Below, piece after piece: positions 56,999-64,000 of a DNA stretch of 64,000 nt. Position 1 is the stretch's first letter; each line of letters starts with the position of its first letter. Location: assembly GCF_905147365.1 (NCBI RefSeq), contig NC_056410.1, forward strand, positions 1,029,501 to 1,093,500, read 5' to 3'. The position numbers and the translations under genes were made by a program. The DNA is from Aricia agestis (lineage: Eukaryota; Arthropoda; Insecta; Lepidoptera; Lycaenidae). Under the pieces are notes generated by a model that was not told the DNA's origin, did not search any database, and was given only the letters and a program-made list of their open reading frames with translations.

Positions 56999-57400
56999 AG
57001 TAGTTCTTAAGATAATAAGCAATTTCAAATAATTTTCCTCCGTTTTTTCCACATTTTCCTCTATCTCTTTGCTCCTATTAGTCTTAGCTTGATAAAATAT
57101 AGCCTATAGCCTTTCTCGATAGATGGGCTATTTAACACTGACATAATTTTTCAAATCGGACTAATAATTCCTGAGATTAGCGCGTTCAAATAAGCCCTTT
57201 CATATAATTTCCCCCGTTTTTTTCCACATTTTCCTCTATTTCTTCGCTCCTATTAGTCTTAGCGTGATAAAATGTAGCCTATAGCCTTCCTCAGTCAATG
57301 GACTATCCAAGAGTAAAATAATTTTTCAAATCGGACCAGTAGTTCCTGAGATTAACGCGTTCAACCTGAGATTAGCACTTTCAAACAAACAAACAAACTC
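56999..57400 (+). repeat. Tandem 160-175 bp units, array 2
   Basis: Units begin near 56999, 57161 and 57336 (partial). Same unit as array 1, separated from it by another LINE-tail insertion (gttgcccgcgacttcgtccg at about 56750). Confidence 0.75.
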
Positions 57401-57413
57401 TGCAGAATTATAA

Positions 57414-58002
57414 TCAGCCTCGACGATTCTGCATTGCCAACCGAGCTGTTTCACGGGCTGCTTCACTTTGCTCTCGTGATTGAGAAGCACGAAGTCGAGC
57501 CATACTATTGCGGCGCTGTTCACGTGCAATTTCTTGTTCTTCTTCAGTCCTTTCATTTGCAGTATTTTGTATTCTTCTTGCATTACGGCTTTGTCGGGAA
57601 AGATTCGATCGTCTTGGTCGCGGCATTATTAATTAAACTTCACTTCACTTCAATCCACTTGTTAATTATTTATTTAATAGAAATATTTATAATATTGATT
57701 TCTTACAAATATCAAATTGTCATCCATACGTCATTACATAGCTGTCATTTTACGTCAATTACATAGCTGTCATTTTCGTTTTGTTATTCCAAGTCTGATT
57801 CTTTTTTGTTATACCACGTTTTATAGTGACTGACGTTTCATGTCAAGTCACACAGGAACGCTGTCGAACGGGATAAAAAGTATCCTATGTCCGTCTCCTG
57901 GCTCTAAGCTACCTCCCTACCAATTTTCAGCCAAATCTGTTCTGCCGTTCTTGAGTTATAAGTGGTGTAACTAACACGACTTTCTTTTATATATATAGAT
58001 AG
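57414..58002 (-). mobile_element. 5' end of a Helitron with truncated Rep/helicase N-terminus
   Basis: On the minus strand the element starts near 58002 with tctatatatataaaag and the conserved aagtcgtgttagttacacca block. After about 370 nt comes an ORF (57626-57414) starting MPRPRRSNLSRQSRNARRIQ, with Arg/Glu/Gln-rich heptads as at the N-terminus of insect Helitron Rep/helicase proteins. It breaks off at about residue 70, where the tandem LINE-tail units begin. No Rep or helicase domain remains. Confidence 0.65.
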
Positions 58003-58504
58003 ATAACAGAAATAATCTGGGTTTTGATGCGTCGGAGATATGCGTTTAACTGTCCAATCAATTACAGAGACGATCTTCTGTTGCTACGAACAATAAATTT
58101 AAAATAACTACATAATTTATTCGTGGAAATGGAATCGAGACGCAAATTAGTCGTCGAAATAGCAATTAGGTTATAGATGCCAGGGTAAGGATTGCACAAG
58201 CACAAGACCAAGTAGCAGAAAAGCTTTCGGCAGTAAACAAGATCCTTGCGGTTTGTTATAATTTATTTATATTTCATTGTATGCAGAAATAAACAAGCAA
58301 TACATAACAAGATGATGACGAGCTTGTGTTTTTATTGGATCAGAGCATCAAAGATTTCATCTGATGCAGCAGCAACGTCATGAGGATTTTAGGCTTTTTG
58401 TCTCTGAAGAATCGATGAATGCTGAGAAGAATGATGAGCGTGCATGTTATCATCTCCGATTTTGGCTAGATCTTATATTTTAGAACAGGTCGGATAATCA
58501 GACA
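58003..58504. other. Unassigned sequence
   Basis: Nothing recognised. Confidence 0.4.
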
Positions 58505-58770
58505 ACACTATACATTGCCCAATGTTCGAAGTTCGACCTTAAATTTAATTATCTTCTTCTTTTGGCTCCCCGTTTAAAGTATTGACTATTTCAGATTTAA
58601 TAAAAAAAACAACAATCCATGGTAGTGTGCGCGTTGTAGTGCCGAGTGCGTGTAATGTTTTATTTATTAAAATAATGTATTATAAAAACATAATTTTAAA
58701 ACAATATTAGCTCGATGCCCTCCTTCTCCATATAAACTACAACTGTGTGAAATTGCATAAATGGTGGCTT
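58505..58770 (+). repeat. Dispersed repeat D, diverged copy 3
   Basis: Shares gcccaatg-tcgaa-ttcgacctt, gtgtaatgttttattt and atattagctcgatgc in order with copy 1, but has lost the 3' end. Confidence 0.6.
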
Positions 58771-59215
58771 TGGTCGAGTTTTCATTTGCCTAACTTATAA
58801 TATAAAATATACGCGTGTGCGTCTGTCTACTGTTATTGGTATTACTACGTCAAGTTACCTAAAATGAACTAAAATCAGGCTTGTGTGTTCGTGCATCCAA
58901 TAGAATCTATGGAGATGGTTAACACAGTAGAGTGTAGACTCTACAGTATATGATTTATATATCGTTCTGGTGATCAGAGTACTACAAGATATCCCAGGTC
59001 GCCGTAACCTCTGCTATCTAAAGTAGCCCATTCCGATAGTGTAATGGACGCTAGTATCGTGCGTACTGCCGCCGGAGACCACTCCTGTGTTGGAGCGACG
59101 CCAATCACCAGAAAATATATCCCATTATACAGGGATCCTCAAATTGTTGAAACTAAAACAAGTAATTAATATCTTTAAACGAGCAATTCTATTCTGTATA
59201 TGCCGTAAAAAAATG

Positions 59216-59280
59216 CCGTCTTCATACCCATACGGATGCCCGGATCGGCAACCTGTATGGGTATGAACTCTATGAAGACG
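59216..59280. repeat. Imperfect hairpin
   Basis: cgtcttcat-acccatac pairs with gtatgggtatgaactctatgaagacg, the right arm having 9 extra bases. Confidence 0.7.
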
Positions 59281-59448
59281 GATTTTGTTCCCAGTAAAGT
59301 TGTTCATTTTGACGGTCTCATTTGAGGGTTTCAAGGATAACGGCGTTTACACAAACACACTGTATTGAATAATCAAGGGTACAGCAACGCTTTCATACCG
59401 TAGCTTTCTGTAAGTTAAAAAGCAATCGATAAAACAAATACTTTTATT

Positions 59449-59520
59449 AGTGGCAACATCGTAGTGTCATCCCTTTCAAATCAATCTAAAAAAAAGGGAT
59501 GACACTGCGATGTTGCCACT
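59449..59520. repeat. 28-bp hairpin, 16-nt loop
   Basis: agtggcaacatcgtagtgtc... and its inverse. One mismatch. Confidence 0.9.
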
Positions 59521-59836
59521 TGTTAATTTCTTCACTTTTTTGACAGACTAACAGTAGGTGTTACGTACAGGTCATGGTACGGGTTGTCCGGCGGCCTGAG
59601 GGCAATAATGTAAAGTTAGGTCTTGTCAGATTGTCTTCCTAAGAAGACATCTAATTAGATAAAAAGTTGAAAGTGGTATCGCGGCTTTAGTCTCTGAGGA
59701 GCACTGCAATGATTGCATCTTTTTTTTTTATTTAAGTACCTCTTGCTGTGCGCTGAAGTTAATTTGACACAGTTTACACGGTGTGAGGTATCTGGCTATT
59801 CTGAGCTCCATCATCCATGTAGCTTGTATTAAGACA

Positions 59837-59981
59837 CTATGGCGAATTTCCGCGGCGGAAATTCCGCATGATTACGTCAGCAATGTCAAACGCATGACAA
59901 TATAACGCGACGGAATTTCGGCATGGTGTGTCATCGGTAATTTAAAATACATTGCAGGCGCCAGGCGGAATTTCGGCATAG
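59837..59981. repeat. MITE, TIR ctatggcgaatttccgc
   Basis: Inverted ends (right end gcggaatttcggcatag) and further internal cggaatttcggcat copies. About 145 bp. Confidence 0.65.
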
Positions 59982-60246
59982 TATGTTTAGACACGTCTTA
60001 TTGTGGAAAGAAATAAAGTGTGACATATTTTTGTAAAACACAGCATACAAAAAAATGACAAAAGTTCCCTTACCGAGCAGAAAACGAAGATATTTTTGTA
60101 GATAATGAAAAATAAATTTGCTTTTCACACGATGTTCGCGGAAGCGTAACGCTGAATGAAATATTTATCAATTTTGCCAACATACGAATACGAAATTAGA
60201 ATCGCGGTGCAGCGAACGACACATACATTTTTAAATGAGTTGGATT

Positions 60247-60300
60247 AAAGAGTGTAAGTGAATTTGTACGAGGTAAAAATTCACTCAAGTTACACTCTTT
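60247..60300. repeat. Imperfect hairpin
   Basis: aaagagtgtaa-gtgaatt pairs with aattcactcaagttacactcttt. Confidence 0.75.
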
Positions 60301-60711
60301 AAAAACTTTAGCTGCAAATGCTATAGTCCCTTAGTTGTGTAGGTAAGGCATTAATATTGTAGGTATAGCATTAACATTGACCTTCACAGTTCGGGAGCTG
60401 CGGTCGTTTTATGAGCTCTAATTAATGTGTAATGATGATCCTACGCAAATGTCCCAGTGGTTTCCAAACTTTGGAAAAAACACAAAATAGCCAGCGCATT
60501 ATAAAAAGTACTTCAACTCCTCTTGCCTTAACTCAACCACTCTAGATCCATATACTTAATATAAGATATTTATCCAGCGAATAAGTTATCAAAAACTTCT
60601 TTGCTATCTTTGACTGGTACATTAGTAAAGACAATCGACAGACGAATACAGCAATACCTATTGCATAGGTAGTAGCTAGAAATTAATATTTTAAATAGGA
60701 AGTGGGGGTCA

Positions 60712-60975
60712 GTTTTTTATTTTTCTTAACTTCCTTCGCCCATGGACACTCGCAACATCAGCAGAGCTGCAGGTTCGTTGCCGGCCTTTTAAGAGGGAAT
60801 ATAGGTGTAAGGGTTAGGAAGGGAAAAGGGAAGGGAATAGGGTAGGGGATTGGGCCTCCGGTAAACTCACTCACTCGGCGAAATAAAGCGCAAGCGCTGT
60901 TTCACGCCGGTTATCTGTGAGCTCGTGGTATTTCTCCGGTCGAGGCGGCCCATTCGTGAGCCATGCTTCGGCTTT
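60712..60975 (-). mobile_element. SINE A, copy 5, rearranged head
   Basis: Both ends altered: the tail is short, and the head shows a 14-bp micro-inversion (agccatgcttcggc where the other copies read gccgaagcatggct). Confidence 0.7.
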
Positions 60976-60984
60976 ACCATTATT

Positions 60985-62857
60985 TACCCGAGAGCGCGAG
61001 AAAGAGGGTTATTCTTTTTTCAATCTATCCACAAGTAACCTTAGTTTCTAGGCTGAAGGTATTATTTTGTTTACGTGTGCTTTACATCAGCTGAAACCTT
61101 CTTGAAGTGTTATTATAGCGACCGATATTTATGTTGTCTATATTTCATTGACCTCTCTCTTTATTTGTCTTGTAATTTTGCTACTCAAACCCTACAATTT
61201 GAGAACACGATTGAAGAAATATTAAAAATAGCGTTTTCAGACAAAGACAAGCGCGTCTCGCTTTACAGATACGGGGTATAAATAACTCCAGTTTCGACTG
61301 CTGTAACAGAAATAACGGTCTTGCGTTATTTACAGATTGTTTCAGACGAGAAATTGTAGAAAAGTTGCAAAACCCCAGTGTTTCCCTTCGCTGCAAGTAT
61401 ATCTGTACCTTGTTTTACTGATCAGTCCGTGATCCACCATTAAAGCTCTTACTTTAGGTCTCTATTATCTACCTCTTCATTTTAATATTTTCATTCTGTC
61501 TGCTGTTACTTGTTAGCGGTATTTACAATAGTGTTAATATTATTTAAAAAGTCATATGTAACTATTTCAGTGACCTTAATACCAGCATTTAAATGTACGT
61601 TGGTAATACTCATAGTACGCTACCGGCTACAGCAGACTAGGCCCCCAAAATAGTGACGCACAAAAATTAGTCACATTCTACCGATCCACTCTGCGATCGC
61701 GCTGAAAATTTATTGGTCAATTTTGTAAGAGAAGATTAATAACAGTGCGCAAAAACACTAGAATCTCGTTAGAATTTTATCTCGCCCGATAAATGTGAAT
61801 TCGCATTTGATCTCATGACTTTCATTTGTTTATCTAATCGCCGCAATATTGCAGAAATACAATTTTATGTGATCATTCACCGATGCTGAATGCTCTGCCC
61901 ATGCACCGCGAACATCATATTGTAAATAGTACACAGAAACGGCATAAAGCAAGTCAATGCATTGAGGAAAAATTAAGACTACCAGGCACAACTATTTATA
62001 TTGAATAACGCTATTTATCTGGTAGCCGGTAGGACTTTAGTAAAAGTTCTTTAGGGTGTTACAACTTACAAGCATATACGTACTTACAATTTGCTTATTT
62101 TTACTTGGATAGGTTACAAGTTCTTGCAGAATCAAATTTCGTTATTTTAACTTGAGGCCATTACAGTAAATAACAGCCATAAACAGAACGGCGAAACAGA
62201 ATTAAAGAAGGCAATTAAAATATTCTCATAAGTCATAACTCTTTATCAAAATAATGTGCGTGTTTTGGCTTTCTTTTCTCATAATGGAATTCTTATAGCT
62301 ATTTGAAAAGTTGTGCCTCTAAGAATGTTCACTTTCCCTAAGAACTATCTTGGAAAATTGCTCCATCTTGGTTTTCCTTCTCTTCTTTTGGTCGTGGCTA
62401 CGATTTTTTAAATACTTTTGCAACTTTGTTAAGATCAAATAAACCAATGCATAATCCAATTTTTAAATACGATGATGTGGTGCATCATCGCCAATCGGCA
62501 AAGCCTGCCTTGTCCGCTCTTATTACGTATCAACAAGCCTCGACCTGCCTCGGTTACCATTTTCCTTCTGATGGTATTGGTTGGCCCCAAAATATTGCAC
62601 TATGATTGATGAGTGCCCCCTGGAGTCTGGAGCGAAGTGGGTCGGCTGGCCGAGCCCACGCGCGCCCGATATAGACGATTGCAGCCACCGCCGCCGATTT
62701 CAACAATACTCTTATTTAATGGATAATATTCTATAATCCGTGCAGACGTGGTCCGATAGGAAAAGGTATTACAGGAACATGAACCCCGGAAAATATGTAA
62801 TTACTATGTGAGACGTAGTTGCGTCTACGACATGAGTGTTGCGCCTAAAACCCAAGA
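60985..62857. other. Unassigned sequence
   Basis: One 68-codon ORF (61075-61281) has no recognisable content. A GC-richer stretch at 62480-62690 has no exon signature. Confidence 0.35.
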
Positions 62858-63254
62858 CTTCTATTTAAACTGAGGTAGATGAGGCATACCTACGCACCAA
62901 ATGTTCCGCCGTTCCAACAGAGCTAATTCACACCGTTGCAGTCAGCGTTCACTGGCGCGCTGTACGCGATGGTCATAATATTATGCGAAATTACAAAAAA
63001 ATCTCCTTCTAAATCGCATTTTAACTGTAGTTTAAGTTTACTTTATTATTAATTTGTACATAAATTTAATTTCCCGAATACAATAGGCCACCCTTGTTAC
63101 TCTTGTTACAAAATAATATGGGCATCTCGCACTTGACTACGTAGATACTTTTAGTTTGTGTGTGTGTAATGTTTTGAGTGTATTGTTTTAGGATTGCTTT
63201 TCAAATGACATTTCGTAGAGTACACCTGCACGTCTACCTCAGTTTAAATAGAAG
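62858..63254. repeat. TIR element cttctatttaaactgaggtaga
   Basis: 22-bp ends are perfect inverses (62858-62879, 63233-63254). About 400 bp, no ORF. Confidence 0.65.
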
Positions 63255-63594
63255 TACTAATATCTACTATTCGTCTTCACTCCCTAATATTTCCCCCAAG
63301 AAATCCGGTCATTAGTATCTTTGAGAGCCATCAGACATTTCTGATGCAGCAACTGCAGTCTTCAATTTTCGCTTGATGTCATCCTCAGCCTTTACGGTCG
63401 GAAAACATTTTCTTTATCCAGAATACATAATCCTACTTCCTACTAATATTATAAAGGCGAAAGTAATTAATAATATCCCACTCTATCTACTCTACCCTTT
63501 TTTTATACGTGGAGGACGGTGGTTCTTTTAGTTGATAAGAATTTGGGTATAGCGCACACTGCTCTACTCCCAGTTTTTTTGATGAAGGGTGAAA
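63255..63594. other. Unassigned sequence
   Basis: Nothing recognised. Confidence 0.4.
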
Positions 63595-63950
63595 TACCAA
63601 CCACACCGGTTTCGGTGACGGTGGCCGGTTTCATTGAAACCAGGCCAGGTACGCAGGAGTAATTTTATAGTGCCCGAGTGTGTACGCAGTACACAGGAGC
63701 AATCTCTATTCCTTTACTCTCATAACCCAGTGGGACGGAAGACCGACACGACTGGCGAGAGATCAGGCGCAGGACCGACTTTTTACACGCCCATCCGACG
63801 CATGGATCATCTTACTTGTCAGACAATCAGGTGATCAGCCTGCATTGTCCTAACCAAACTTGGAAATAACATGTTTCCAACGCGGGAATCGAACCCACGA
63901 CAAGAGTCCGAGTCAAGAGCCACGCTCTTAACCACTGGACCATGGAGGCG
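63595..63950 (-). mobile_element. tRNA-derived SINE, - copy
   Basis: Reverse complement of the 6.5-kb SINE over its whole length, with scattered differences. The tRNA-like head is at 63880-63950. Confidence 0.85.
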
Positions 63951-64000
63951 AAAGGTGAAAGCAGGCAGATGAATAAATCAAAGTATTGGCTGATGGAAAG

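Noticed and set aside
59125..59334. 69-aa minus-strand ORF
   Set aside because: Runs through an imperfect hairpin and shows no family features.

Overview
The window looks like gene-poor, TE-dense euchromatin from a lepidopteran (butterfly or moth). The evidence is an AT-rich background, GT-AG introns, and many short interspersed repeats of lepidopteran type (tails of the 'gcccgcgacttcgtccgcg' kind, a tRNA-headed SINE, BEL/Pao, DIRS, R1-like and Helitron sequences). The species cannot be fixed from sequence alone. Two host genes can be reconstructed exon by exon. On the + strand is glia maturation factor (GMF; 3 coding exons, 16993-18548, 141 aa). On the - strand is a GNAT-fold N-acetyltransferase resembling insect arylalkylamine N-acetyltransferases (5 coding exons, 38244 down to 22281, 243 aa).

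1-9.5 kb: repeats (CR1-like LINE end, MITEs, (TA)48, hairpin, SINE) and two candidate 5' exons of an unidentified minus-strand gene. 9.6-16.5 kb: a young BEL/Pao LTR element (identical 128-bp LTRs, 5-bp target duplication, gag only, no pol). A DIRS-type tyrosine-recombinase retrotransposon has inserted into its 3' region. That DIRS copy has perfect 196-bp inverted repeats and an internal complementary region. Its gag and recombinase frames are joined by one in-frame UGA followed by CUA, while the overlapping RT frame is dead. 17-18.5 kb: GMF. 18.5-22.3 kb: GMF 3' flank and a TIR element.

22.3-38.3 kb: the acetyltransferase. Its 13-kb second coding intron (between coding exons 2 and 3) holds a stack of insertions: a foldback element is split by a full-length I-group LINE, which is itself split inside its reverse transcriptase by a 5'-truncated R1-like LINE flanked by a 142-bp target duplication. 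38.8-40.5 kb: a hAT-like composite carrying an R1-like fragment lies upstream of the first coding exon.

40.5-64 kb: no convincing host gene. This part holds MITEs, foldbacks, a Helitron 5' end, LINE tails, several copies of a SINE that shares its tail with the CR1-like LINE, and an unusual cluster of near-perfect small hairpins (54.9-60.3 kb).

The host genes appear functionally unrelated. The interest of the window lies in the nested, partly young retroelements, at least two of which seem to have moved using enzymes supplied in trans.
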